Part shown: piece after piece, positions 51,480 through 59,647 of the stretch
How the letters are laid out: each line of letters opens with the position of its first letter
Position numbering within the stretch: position 1 is the stretch's first letter
From: Clostridia bacterium
GTDB lineage: Bacteria > Bacillota > Clostridia > Christensenellales > UBA3700
Direction of reading: 5' to 3'
Assembly: GCA_029061605.1 (NCBI GenBank)
Contig: JAIDRT010000043.1
Coordinates: forward strand, 1-64,000
Length of the DNA: 64,000 nucleotides
The notes under the pieces: generated by a model
Told to the model about the DNA's origin: nothing
Databases searched by the model: none
What the model saw: the letters and a program-made list of their open reading frames with translations, nothing else
Translations under genes and position numbers: made by a program

Positions 51480-52307
51480 TTAGTTAGGCTGACACAATTT
51501 TATAATACTCATTGCGACTTCCTGCACCGCCTCTATCGCATATGGCAAATACGTCTTGGGATCATAAGTGGCGTCTTTGCTTGCCAAGCCCTTTTTAAGT
51601 CCCTGCGTAAACGCCTGTCTCAAATGAGTTGCAAAATTTATCTTGCTTATACCGGCACTTATGCAATTCCTTATCACCTCGTCAGAAAGCCCGCTTGCGC
51701 CGTGAAGCACCAAAGGTATATCTACCGCGCCTGCGATTTCTTTTATTCTGTCGATAGCGATATGCGGCGTACCCTTATACACTCCGTGAGCCGTGCCCAC
51801 GCCTATTGCCAAAGAATCTACGTCAGTCAACTCAACAAACTTGACGGCTTCGTCCACCTCGGTATATTTGATCTGACCTTCGGTTTCCTCTTTTCCTCCA
51901 ATCGTCCCCAGTTCCGCCTCAACGCTCACCCCTGCGGAGTGCGCCATATCTACGACCTGCTTTGTCAATTCCACGTTTTTATCAAAAGCAAGCATAGACC
52001 CATCTATCATCACTGACGTATAGCCAGCGTCAATACAGTCTTTGCAAACTTGCAAATCTCCGCCGTGGTCGAGATGTATAGTTAAATCTGCGCCGCCCTT
52101 GTAATTTGCCCTGACGAGCGCAGAATAAGTCGCGACGCCGCCGTATTTCAGCGTACGCGGAATAGTCTGTATGATAATAGGTTTGGATAAACAACTTGCG
52201 GCGCCAAGCACGCCCAAAACGCTTTCGAGATTGTCAACGTTAAAAGCCGGAATCGCATAGCCTCCCATCTTTGCCTTTAACAACAATTCGCTGCCGGTAA
52301 CTAACAT
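51480..52307 (-). CDS. iolJ: Class II aldolase of the inositol pathway (IolJ/Fba-like)
   Basis: 275 aa zinc-dependent aldolase. HLDHGGDLQ, GYTSVMIDGS, VEAELGTIGG, GTAHGVYKG and LHGASGLSDE hold the zinc His residues and catalytic Asp. As first gene of the iol operon it should split 2-deoxy-5-keto-gluconate 6-phosphate into dihydroxyacetone phosphate and malonate semialdehyde. General fructose-bisphosphate aldolase activity cannot be ruled out. A near-perfect promoter is upstream. Confidence 0.88.
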   Translation of the reverse strand: MLVTGSELLLKAKMGGYAIPAFNVDNLESVLGVLGAASCLSKPIIIQTIPRTLKYGGVATYSALVRANYKGGADLTIHLDHGGDLQVCKDCIDAGYTSVMIDGSMLAFDKNVELTKQVVDMAHSAGVSVEAELGTIGGKEETEGQIKYTEVDEAVKFVELTDVDSLAIGVGTAHGVYKGTPHIAIDRIKEIAGAVDIPLVLHGASGLSDEVIRNCISAGISKINFATHLRQAFTQGLKKGLASKDATYDPKTYLPYAIEAVQEVAMSIIKLCQPN

Positions 52308-52341
52308 AATTGATTTCTCCCAAAATCACATTTATATTGTT

Positions 52342-52370
52342 ATTATACTATCGCGATTTTCTCTTGTCAA
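52342..52370 (-). promoter_or_regulatory. Consensus promoter of the iol operon
   Basis: Minus strand: TTGACA (52370-52365), 17 bp, TATAAT (52347-52342). An 8-bp palindrome, ATCGCGAT (52350-52357), sits in the spacer and is a possible operator; no iolR-type regulator gene is nearby. Confidence 0.8.
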
Positions 52371-52453
52371 TATCTAAATGGAAAATTTTTACCAAATTCG
52401 CCATAAAATTATTTTGCATCAATTTAATAAAAAACGCCTATTTTTCACTAATT

Positions 52454-52482
52454 AAAGGCAAAAATATGTCATTTTTGCCTTT
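52454..52482 (+). terminator. Orphan terminator-like hairpin
   Basis: AAAGGCAAAAA and complement with a 7-nt loop and a T run on the plus side. It lies in the 360-bp gap between the divergent iol operon and the PP-loop gene, where no gene is seen. It may end an unseen small RNA; no promoter for one was found. Confidence 0.5.
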
Positions 52483-52576
52483 TTTCACAAGATTTATGGG
52501 CATTTTCAACTTATCATTATCACTATTTTGTCCATATTTTTTAATATCGTCCATATTCACTAAATTATAATCAGTC

Positions 52577-52605
52577 TTTACAAATTATATTTTGTTAATT
52601 ATAAT
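52577..52605 (+). promoter_or_regulatory. Promoter of the PP-loop/EFR1-like gene pair
   Basis: TTTACA (52577-52582), 17 bp, TATAAT (52600-52605). The leader is about 57 nt and contains no clear structure. Confidence 0.65.
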
Positions 52606-52668
52606 ATAAATAAAAGACATTACAAACATTGAGCATTGTCATCAAACACTTGTGCTAGGGAGAGATTA

Positions 52669-54054
52669 ATGTATTATTTGCAAAGCAGATGGAAAATAGA
52701 AAACGGACGTTTGCGTTATTACGGACTGCGTAATAAACCGAATATGTTTAAAAATACCGTAAAACTCACACGAGCGCAGCAGGAAATTATTGAAAAACTC
52801 CCCTGCGATCTTGACGATAGACAACTCAAGATATTAGACAGACTTTTGGGTACGCAAATCGTCGCTGAAGACAAGTTGATAAAAATACCCAAATCACTTA
52901 AAGAAGCGCGTTTTTGCAAGACGTGCATTGCCAATGACTATATAATACCCGGCATTGAGTTTGACGCGCAAGGTCAATGCCCTATGTGCGCGACCGCCCA
53001 AGAGACGGCAAACTTAAAAAGCGTCGTTCCCATAAAAAATACTTTTAAGCAATCAAAAAAATCGAGGTTTGACGTAGCCGTATTCTATACTGGCGGAAAG
53101 GACTCGACGTATCTGCTATATTATCTGTCCAAAGTACTTGATCTGCGAGTGTTGGCGCTGACTTGGGAATTGCCTTTTATGTCTGATTGCGCAAGACAAA
53201 GTATTGAGGGCGCAAAGAGGACTTTAAGCAAAGTCGAGTTCATAAACCGCAAAGTTGCCGACGACGATTTGAAGAAGATATACAGGCACTTATATGCGAC
53301 TGCGGGCAATACTTGCGCCTGTCCGTCGCTTGCATATATGCTGTTTTATCCCGAACTCGTGGCAAACAAAGTCCCCTATTTTGTTGCCGGTAACGAGCCT
53401 GCGCAACTTTTGGGGCTGTATTACAACCATATGGCGCCTAAAATAGCCTATACTTTTGGCAATAGCAAATTTCTCAACGCAATGATAAATATCGGCAGAA
53501 TACTCACGTTGCATCCGCCGTTGAAAAAAGGTCAATTCCAAACGCTTGCGACTATGAAACAACTTGCATACGGCGACAATATCCTCAAGGTCTTAGCGGG
53601 ATACTCCAATCCTTTGGTGAGCAACGTCGTAGACGCGATACATCAAGTACCGTCGGCTGTCAAGCCGTTGAAACGCGCAATAAGACGCTCGTCTTGGAGC
53701 GGCAATATTCCTGCCTTCGTACAAGTTGATTTCAACGAAATATGCGGAGGCCGTTACGACTGGGAAAAAATCAAAAACACGATCGTCGAGCAATGCGGTT
53801 GGGTACCTCCGCAAGCGACAGACAAGGGATTGCACACGAGTTGCAACATAGAAAAATGCAAGGAGTATTCTCAATTCACAAGATTTTACACAATGCAAAG
53901 CGATATGATACCCTTCAGCGCATTGGAGATATCCTTGGCGAGCCGAGATAAGGCGCTCTCTCGTGAAGACGCGATTGCCGAACTCAATTCGACTTTGGGA
54001 TTTTCTTTGGAAGAGATACCCGAATGCGCGATAATGAAGGAATATATCAAGTGA
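52669..54054 (+). CDS. PP-loop (N-type) ATPase with four-Cys zinc motif, WbpG-like
   Basis: 461 aa from MYYLQSRW, preceded by AGGGAGAG; an 11-codon longer frame is less likely. Residues 83-107 form CKTC ... PGIEFDAQGQCPMC, the metal motif seen ahead of PP-loop domains in N-acetyl-sugar amidotransferases (WbpG/PseA type). The PP-loop is TGGKDST (141-147). Such enzymes adenylate a carbonyl or carboxyl group and then transfer nitrogen or sulfur. The N-terminal 75 residues and the long C-terminus (GNTCACPSLAYM, ICGGRYDWEK, SCNIEKCKEYSQF) have extra cysteines. No sugar-biosynthesis genes are near. Its stop overlaps the start of the flavodoxin/ferredoxin gene, so electrons or sulfur may be supplied by that partner. 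Confidence 0.78.
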   Translation: MYYLQSRWKIENGRLRYYGLRNKPNMFKNTVKLTRAQQEIIEKLPCDLDDRQLKILDRLLGTQIVAEDKLIKIPKSLKEARFCKTCIANDYIIPGIEFDAQGQCPMCATAQETANLKSVVPIKNTFKQSKKSRFDVAVFYTGGKDSTYLLYYLSKVLDLRVLALTWELPFMSDCARQSIEGAKRTLSKVEFINRKVADDDLKKIYRHLYATAGNTCACPSLAYMLFYPELVANKVPYFVAGNEPAQLLGLYYNHMAPKIAYTFGNSKFLNAMINIGRILTLHPPLKKGQFQTLATMKQLAYGDNILKVLAGYSNPLVSNVVDAIHQVPSAVKPLKRAIRRSSWSGNIPAFVQVDFNEICGGRYDWEKIKNTIVEQCGWVPPQATDKGLHTSCNIEKCKEYSQFTRFYTMQSDMIPFSALEISLASRDKALSREDAIAELNSTLGFSLEEIPECAIMKEYIK

Positions 54055-54734
54055 GAGACGCGATAGTATATTATTCAAACACAAATCAATCAAAACGCAT
54101 TGCGCAATATTTTGCTGACAAACTTGGTTATCAGGTTTGGGATATTTACGACGTTCCCTATCGCGACTTTGACAACCTTGTATTGTCTTTTCCAATACAC
54201 TGCCAAAGCCTGCCTGATATCGTCAAACAGTTCTTAGCCAAATCACAAATCAAAAGTCTTACGTTGCTGGCAACTTACGGCAGAATGTGTCACGGCAACG
54301 CGTTATATGAAGCGCAGAAGAAATACTCTCACACCGTCGTGGCGGGAGCGTATATCCCCACGCGCCATACGTATTTGCAAGATGAAGAGTTTGACGCGCT
54401 TGACAGTCTTGCCCCTATTGTTGAAAAAGTACTTGCGCCGTCTCCTATCAAGATACCCAAGTCATATAAAAACCCCTTTTCGGATCTCCTAAAACGCCGA
54501 CGAAGCCAACTTGGCGTAAAGATAATCAAGACCGACGCGTGCAACGCCTGCGGAAAATGCGCAAATGTCTGCAAGGAAAACGCCATAACCAACGGCGTGA
54601 CAAATAATAAATGTATAAGATGTCTTAAATGCCTAACTACTTGTCCAAGCGGCGCTCTTGAGTATGCGCTGTCAGCGCCTATGCGCGCATATCTCAAAAA
54701 GAAAAAACGAGACGAATTGATAATTTATATTTAA
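54051..54734 (+). CDS. EFR1-type flavodoxin/4Fe-4S ferredoxin protein
   Basis: 227 aa. GTG start at 54051 overlaps the TGA of the previous gene (GTGA) and has AAGGAA upstream. The N-terminus is flavodoxin-like (VYYSNTNQSKRIA, LVLSFPIHCQSLPD, TYGRMCHGNAL). The C-terminus has two 4Fe-4S motifs, CNACGKCANVCKENAI and CIRCLKCLTTCPSGAL. This fusion is known in anaerobes as EFR1-family ferrodoxin. Translational coupling to the PP-loop ATPase suggests a shared redox reaction, for example reductive sulfur or amide chemistry; the product is unknown. Confidence 0.85.
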   Translation: MRDAIVYYSNTNQSKRIAQYFADKLGYQVWDIYDVPYRDFDNLVLSFPIHCQSLPDIVKQFLAKSQIKSLTLLATYGRMCHGNALYEAQKKYSHTVVAGAYIPTRHTYLQDEEFDALDSLAPIVEKVLAPSPIKIPKSYKNPFSDLLKRRRSQLGVKIIKTDACNACGKCANVCKENAITNGVTNNKCIRCLKCLTTCPSGALEYALSAPMRAYLKKKKRDELIIYI

Positions 54735-54792
54735 TAAAACGGCGCAACAGTATTTTACGTCGCAATAATTCCAGTCCTTATAGTCTAAAGAA

Positions 54793-54821
54793 TTGACAAA
54801 AAAACTTAAGGGATATATACT
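54793..54821 (+). promoter_or_regulatory. Promoter of lysA
   Basis: TTGACA (54793-54798), 17 bp, TATACT (54816-54821), 34 bp before the start codon. No lysine riboswitch fits in this short leader. Confidence 0.75.
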
Positions 54822-54855
54822 TTTAATATCATAAAAACACGGAGAGAATACCAAA

Positions 54856-56112
54856 ATGAAAAAAGTACCCTTTGTGACAAAACAGCAAATTGAAGAAATA
54901 ACAAAGACCTATCCCACGCCGTTTCATATCTATGACGAAAAAGGCATAAGAGAAAACGCGCGGCTTCTCAAAAAAGCCTTTGCGTGGAACAAGGGATTTA
55001 AGGAATATTTTGCCGTAAAGGCAACCCCCAATCCGCATATATTGCAGGTATTGAAAGAAGAGGGCGCAGGCGTAGACTGCTCTTCTTTGACGGAATTGAT
55101 GATGAGCGACAACGTAGGCTTTAAAGGACACGACATAATGTTTTCCTCCAACGTAACGCCCAAGGAAGACTTTCAACTTGCGGCGAAGTTGGGCGCGATC
55201 ATCAACTTTGACGACCTCACTCACATAGATTATTACAAGGATTTGGCGCCATTCCAAGACACGATGTGTTGCAGATACAATCCGGGCGGAGACTTCACTC
55301 TCAACAACGAGATAATGGACACTCCCAAGGATGCAAAATACGGAATGACCAAAGAGCAAATCAAGATAGCGTACGCAAAACTCAAGGAATACGGCGTCAA
55401 GAACTTTGGCATACACGCCTTTTTGGCAAGCAACACTGTGGGCACCGGATATTATCCCACGCTTGCTAAGATACTTTTCCAACTTGCCGTTGAACTCAAA
55501 AACGAAGTGGGTGTACATATATCTTTTATCAACCTATCGGGCGGCGTAGGCGTACAATATCGTCCTGACAAGGAAGGCAACGACATACTTGCGATAGGCG
55601 AAGGCGTACGCAAAGCATATGAAGAAGTCCTCGTCCCCAACGGTATGGACGACGTAGCGATATTCACGGAACTTGGCAGATTTATGCTTGCTCCTTACGG
55701 CGCGCTTATTGCAAAAGTCATACACAAAAAGCATATATGGAAAGAATACGTCGGACTTGACGCTTGCGCGGCAAACCTTATGCGCCCTGCGATCTACGGC
55801 GCATACCACCATATCACGGTGCTTGGCAAGGAGAATGCTCCGCTCACGTATAAGTGCGACGTGACTGGTGGATTGTGCGAAAACAACGACAAGTTCGCCG
55901 TCGACAGAATGTTGCCGGAGGTAGAGATTGGCGACTACGTCAATATCCACGACGCGGGCGCGCACGGCTTCTCAATGGGCTACAATTACAACGGCAAATT
56001 GCGTTCTGCCGAACTCCTGCTCAAAGAAGACGGAAGCGTCAAACTCATAAGAAGAGCCGAGACTCCTGAGGACTATTTTGCAACTCTTGACTTCTCGGAA
56101 TTTAAAAAATAA
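54856..56112 (+). CDS. lysA: Diaminopimelate decarboxylase
   Basis: 418 aa PLP enzyme of fold type III that makes L-lysine from meso-diaminopimelate. Lys55 in YFAVKATPNP holds the cofactor. Further marks: HAFLASNTV, INLSGGVGVQY (Gly-rich phosphate loop), ELGRFMLAPYG, CDVTGGLCENNDKFA with the active-site Cys, and DAGAHGFSMGYNYNGKLR. Monocistronic with its own promoter and terminator. The related arginine/ornithine decarboxylases lack the ELGR and CENN patterns. Confidence 0.93.
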   Translation: MKKVPFVTKQQIEEITKTYPTPFHIYDEKGIRENARLLKKAFAWNKGFKEYFAVKATPNPHILQVLKEEGAGVDCSSLTELMMSDNVGFKGHDIMFSSNVTPKEDFQLAAKLGAIINFDDLTHIDYYKDLAPFQDTMCCRYNPGGDFTLNNEIMDTPKDAKYGMTKEQIKIAYAKLKEYGVKNFGIHAFLASNTVGTGYYPTLAKILFQLAVELKNEVGVHISFINLSGGVGVQYRPDKEGNDILAIGEGVRKAYEEVLVPNGMDDVAIFTELGRFMLAPYGALIAKVIHKKHIWKEYVGLDACAANLMRPAIYGAYHHITVLGKENAPLTYKCDVTGGLCENNDKFAVDRMLPEVEIGDYVNIHDAGAHGFSMGYNYNGKLRSAELLLKEDGSVKLIRRAETPEDYFATLDFSEFKK

Positions 56113-56135
56113 AAAAGACTAAGCGCATAAAAATT

Positions 56136-56163
56136 GCCCCTATCTTTTTGGATAGGGGCTTTT
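56136..56163. terminator. Terminator between lysA and radC
   Basis: GCCCCTATC and complement, 9 bp, loop TTTTTG, then TTTTG. Upstream A run makes it useful for the convergent radC as well. Confidence 0.85.
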
Positions 56164-56182
56164 GTTTACTGCAAAATGGCGT

Positions 56183-56965
56183 TTACTTTTTGTCGACAAA
56201 CTTGCGAATTTTCATAGAATACTTATCTGAGGCTTTAGCGTTGTCCATATACATTTTGAAAGCGCCTGCGTAGTCGGAAAGCATATCGTTTTCTCTAAAA
56301 GAATAATACCCTTCTGCCGCGATAATGATATGGTCTATCAGTGTGATGCCCAGCACTTCAGCGAGAGAAATAAGCCATCTGGTAAATTCGCAATCGTCAT
56401 ACGAGGGCAAAGGGCTACCTGAAGGATGGTTGTGCGCAATCATAATGCAATTGCCCTGCGAATCGGCGGTACGCAGAATAAATTCCCGCGTATTGAGTTG
56501 GCAGGCGCTGAGCGTACCCACACCCACCTTACAACTTGACAGGAGCATACCCTTTGCATTGAGAATTAGCATATAGATAGCCTCTTCTTTTTCGTCGAGA
56601 AAAAGTTGGCGGACATACTCAACCGCGTGCGCGACGGTATCCAGCAAAGGCTTTTCTCCAAATTTTTGAATATTGTATTTTTTGACGATTTGCGGAAGCG
56701 CGCTGAGATACAGCGCGGCGTTGCGAGTCATATTCTTGACTTCCAAAAGCAATTTAGGCGAGGTGTCCAGCACGTTCTCAAGAGAGCCAAATCTGTCGAT
56801 CAAATCGTGCGCGATTGGGTTAGTGTCTTTGAGCGGTATCAGCGGATACAGCAAAAACTCCAGTATCTCGTGCTCCGGCATATTGGCGATACCTAGGCGC
56901 GCGACTCTTTCTCTCATTCTGTCCCTGTGGCCTTGATGAGGATTATTTTTCTTTTCTTGTGACAT
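56183..56965 (-). CDS. radC: RadC-family JAB/MPN protein
   Basis: 260 aa. A helix-hairpin-helix-like N-terminus (GHRDRMRERVARLG ... EFLLYPLIPLKDTNPIAHDLIDRFG) is followed by the JAB metalloprotease-like domain with HNHPSGSPLPSYDD (His178, His180, Asp190-191). The family is widespread; despite its name its cellular role is unclear, and links to DNA repair or natural transformation have been proposed. It stands alone with a convergent lysA. Confidence 0.92.
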   Translation of the reverse strand: MSQEKKNNPHQGHRDRMRERVARLGIANMPEHEILEFLLYPLIPLKDTNPIAHDLIDRFGSLENVLDTSPKLLLEVKNMTRNAALYLSALPQIVKKYNIQKFGEKPLLDTVAHAVEYVRQLFLDEKEEAIYMLILNAKGMLLSSCKVGVGTLSACQLNTREFILRTADSQGNCIMIAHNHPSGSPLPSYDDCEFTRWLISLAEVLGITLIDHIIIAAEGYYSFRENDMLSDYAGAFKMYMDNAKASDKYSMKIRKFVDKK

Positions 56966-57013
56966 TTTTTCTTTAGTATTATTAGTGTTTTATATAATGT
57001 AATATATTTAGTT

Positions 57014-57889
57014 TTAGGCTACGTCGCCGCTGCCTGTCGTCGCAGGCGTCGTCTTATAGTTGATATCTGCATTCTTTATGCTGTCAAGGAAATCTATAAT
57101 CACGTCGGTGGAAATCGCGCAACCGATACCGTAGGTATCCTTGTTGGCGCCTTCAATTCTAGCGTATACGATACCGCAAATTCTGCTATACGAGTTGAAT
57201 AGCGGACCTCCGCTGTTGCCGTGATTGATATTGCCGTCGAGTATCACTGTGTCGTGAGCGTCGTTCTTATTGAGTCTCATAGCAGGCGAAGCGATCGTCA
57301 GTTCAGTGAGAATAAGTCCTATGTTTTCGGGATTGCCGATAGTAAAAACTCTTTGACCGTAATACAAATCCTCTTCCGTCTCAAATACGAGCGCTTGAAA
57401 CTTAACGCCGCTGGATATCAGCGGAAGATTGAGCGAATTGATTTTAAGCACGGCAAGGTCGGCTGATGAACTATATGCGACGAGGCTTGCAGAATACTCT
57501 TTGTTGTCAGCAAAAACCACGCTATAATTGGCGCTCATTGGCTTATCTGAAGCAAACATAGGCGTATCGCTGCCTGTCGTACTATACCGTATCACGCAAT
57601 GCCTATTGGTAAGCACGTAGCCGTCTTCTGTGATGACAAAACCGCTGCTTGCGCTTGTGCTTACGATAGAACTGCCATTCTTATACTCCGTAATAATACG
57701 CACACAGGACGCGATAGTATTGTTGGCAACAATGCTTGCAGTGCGGGCGTCGTCAACCGTACCGATATCAATAAAATATCTCGAGGGATCGGAATTATTA
57801 GAAAACCATCCGCTACACGCCGTCAGCGACAGCGCCAAAACAACGGATACTATTACCAATGCGATTGCAAATCCGCGCTTTTTTTTCAT
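57014..57889 (-). CDS. Trypsin-like serine protease, lipoprotein, no PDZ domain
   Basis: 291 aa from the ATG at 57889, which overlaps the stop of the upstream gene (TAATG); six codons earlier an ATG has no ribosome binding site. A signal peptide ends in lipobox LTAC, so Cys25 should be lipid-linked and the enzyme faces outward. Catalytic triad: His97 in TNRHCVI, Asp144 in SSADLAVL, Ser226 in GNSGGPLF. This is the DegP/HtrA type of protease core, but it ends near residue 291 without a PDZ domain. Coupled to the DUF4380-like protein. Probably a membrane-bound envelope protease. Confidence 0.88.
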   Translation of the reverse strand: MKKKRGFAIALVIVSVVLALSLTACSGWFSNNSDPSRYFIDIGTVDDARTASIVANNTIASCVRIITEYKNGSSIVSTSASSGFVITEDGYVLTNRHCVIRYSTTGSDTPMFASDKPMSANYSVVFADNKEYSASLVAYSSSADLAVLKINSLNLPLISSGVKFQALVFETEEDLYYGQRVFTIGNPENIGLILTELTIASPAMRLNKNDAHDTVILDGNINHGNSGGPLFNSYSRICGIVYARIEGANKDTYGIGCAISTDVIIDFLDSIKNADINYKTTPATTGSGDVA

Positions 57890-58734
57890 TATTTTGTCAA
57901 ACTCCATTTTTCGATATGTACTGCTTCTTCGCCAACTGCCAAACTCTTGATAGGCGAAAGCGTCTCTATCTCAAGCATAATATCGTTGGTATACGTCTCA
58001 ATATTGCAGTTATGATCGCCGTATTCGCCTTCAGGAGAATTTATCTCTATCGTGAATTTCATACCCTTGATATCCACGCTGACAGGTCCGCAAGCAAAGG
58101 TGCCAATCTTGATAGGTTGAGCGACCGACTTTTGCTGCAAAGTGATAGAGTCATTAGAGATACAAAGTCTGTCGTCTTTGAGGTCCGTATAACTCCACAG
58201 CGTGATATTTCTGTTGGGCAAAAGTCCCGTGTCTTGCGTACTGATAGGAATATACGCCTTTGCGCCCTTGTCCATTACCGAAAGCGCCCACAGCGCAACT
58301 GGCGGCGTAACGTCCTTGCCATTGTTGGCAAACTTATGCTCTACTATAGCGTTGCCGTCTTTATCCATAGTGATTTTTATCGTCTTCTGCAATCCGGTAG
58401 TGCATTCTGTCTCGCTGACGAAAGTCACACTGTCACCATCTTCAACGACTTCAACAGGCGCGTTGTCGGGATAATACGTATCAAGATATTCAGGACACTT
58501 CCAAAGTCTGTGACCGCCGTAGATGTGCCAAATGCCCTTGCCCGGAAGATTGAAGTCAAAATATTCTCCGCCCTTGTTGATGAGATCTTGAGCGTCTTCA
58601 TAGAATATATTTTCTCCGCCGTCAAAGCCGTAATAAATAACTCGCGGACCGACGTCGACTGTGACGAGCATAGTCTTTCCGCCCCTTGACAATTTTGCGC
58701 ATTTTCCGTATTGTTTATAATCAATAAATTCCAT
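57889..58734 (-). CDS. DUF4380-like beta-sandwich protein
   Basis: 281 aa, no signal peptide. The order of features (VGPRVIYYGFDGGENIFYE, GIWHIYGGHRLWKCPEYLD, CTTGLQKTIKI, VALWALSVMDKGAKAYIPI) fits the DUF4380 family, a relative of galactose-mutarotase beta-sandwiches that may bind or epimerise sugars. The active site of the family is not characterised. It shares one mRNA with the lipoprotein protease, which may be coincidental because the roles look unrelated. Confidence 0.72.
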   Translation of the reverse strand: MEFIDYKQYGKCAKLSRGGKTMLVTVDVGPRVIYYGFDGGENIFYEDAQDLINKGGEYFDFNLPGKGIWHIYGGHRLWKCPEYLDTYYPDNAPVEVVEDGDSVTFVSETECTTGLQKTIKITMDKDGNAIVEHKFANNGKDVTPPVALWALSVMDKGAKAYIPISTQDTGLLPNRNITLWSYTDLKDDRLCISNDSITLQQKSVAQPIKIGTFACGPVSVDIKGMKFTIEINSPEGEYGDHNCNIETYTNDIMLEIETLSPIKSLAVGEEAVHIEKWSLTK

Positions 58735-58869
58735 AGATGACGGTCTCCCTTAATTTGCTTTCTTTATTGGATATTTTAACATAATATTTCTGCAATTTCA
58801 AGACTAATAAAATTTTTTTAATATAATATATACAAAAATATATCAAATCTTTACAAAAAGGCAATCAAA

Positions 58870-59470
58870 TGTCACCTTGCGGTGACAAAATAATAGATAA
58901 TAAGGGGTGTTTTATTTCGTCACCTCGAGCGTAGTCGAAGGGTCTACTCTTGCCGTCCCCTTGAGGGGAAGGTGTCGCAGTATGCGACGGAAGGGGTGTA
59001 ATTTTTGTCACCTCGAGCGTAGTCGAGAGGTCTCTATCCCTTTTATTAAATAATAATGAATAAATAATATAGAATAGTTTCGGATATATTATACATATTA
59101 GATTCTTCGACTTCACTACGTTTCGCTCAATATAACATTATTCTATGTCATTTCGAGCGTAGTCGAGAAATCTCATCCTGTTATATAATATATTGTAGAG
59201 ATTTCTCCATTTCGCTTTGCTCCAGTCGAAATGACGTTTTATGTTCTGTCACCTCGAGTAACTATTCTATGTCATTGACGCTCGCACAAGACGCATCTGC
59301 TTGCTCGCTATGCCGTCGCTTTGCTCCTTACGAGCGCAGTCGAGAGGTCTCATCCGTACTTGGCTTCCCCTTGAGGGGAGGCTCCGCCATTGGCGGTGGT
59401 GAGGTGTCTTATATTGTAGAGATTTCTCCACTCCACTGCGTTTCGGTCGAAATGACGCTAGTATAACTAA
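58870..59470. repeat. Cluster of dispersed palindromic repeats, 0.6 kb
   Basis: At least five copies or pieces of two families. Family A has GTCA(C/T)(C/T)TCGAGCGTAGTCGA next to GAGAAATCTC or GAGGTCT; a paired copy at 59147-59174 and 59198-59235 forms a hairpin with GTCATTTCGA and GAGAAATCTC flanks. Family B is CCCCTTGAGGGGA followed by AGGTGTCGCA or GGCTCCGCCA. No gene is visible in 58735-59647; frames here are repeat sequence. Similar units are at 28.9, 31.7 and 45.0 kb. Confidence 0.75.
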
Positions 59471-59647
59471 ACAGGTGCGTACGAATTCGTACACACCTGT
59501 TTAGTCTAACTTCGTTGAAGTTTGAATAACTTGCACTGGAGAGTATTACTTTAACTAAAATGCGTTTTTAATCTTGCTTGACCGCAGCGAGTGCAGTATT
59601 TTTGTCGTTAGGGCAAAAGAACTGCGCTATATACGGTCAGTAACTAC

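Noticed and set aside
52310..52570. 86-codon plus-strand frame in the iol/PP-loop gap
   Set aside because: AT-rich, hydrophobic, overlaps the iol promoter and an orphan hairpin; no ribosome binding site.
58870..59470. CRISPR array in the 59-kb repeat field
   Set aside because: The repeats are unequally spaced, occur in both orientations and differ from each other; no cas genes are present.
59267..59494. Short frames in the repeat field at 58.9-59.5 kb
   Set aside because: Made of palindromic repeat units; similar frames appear at every copy, so they are not genes.
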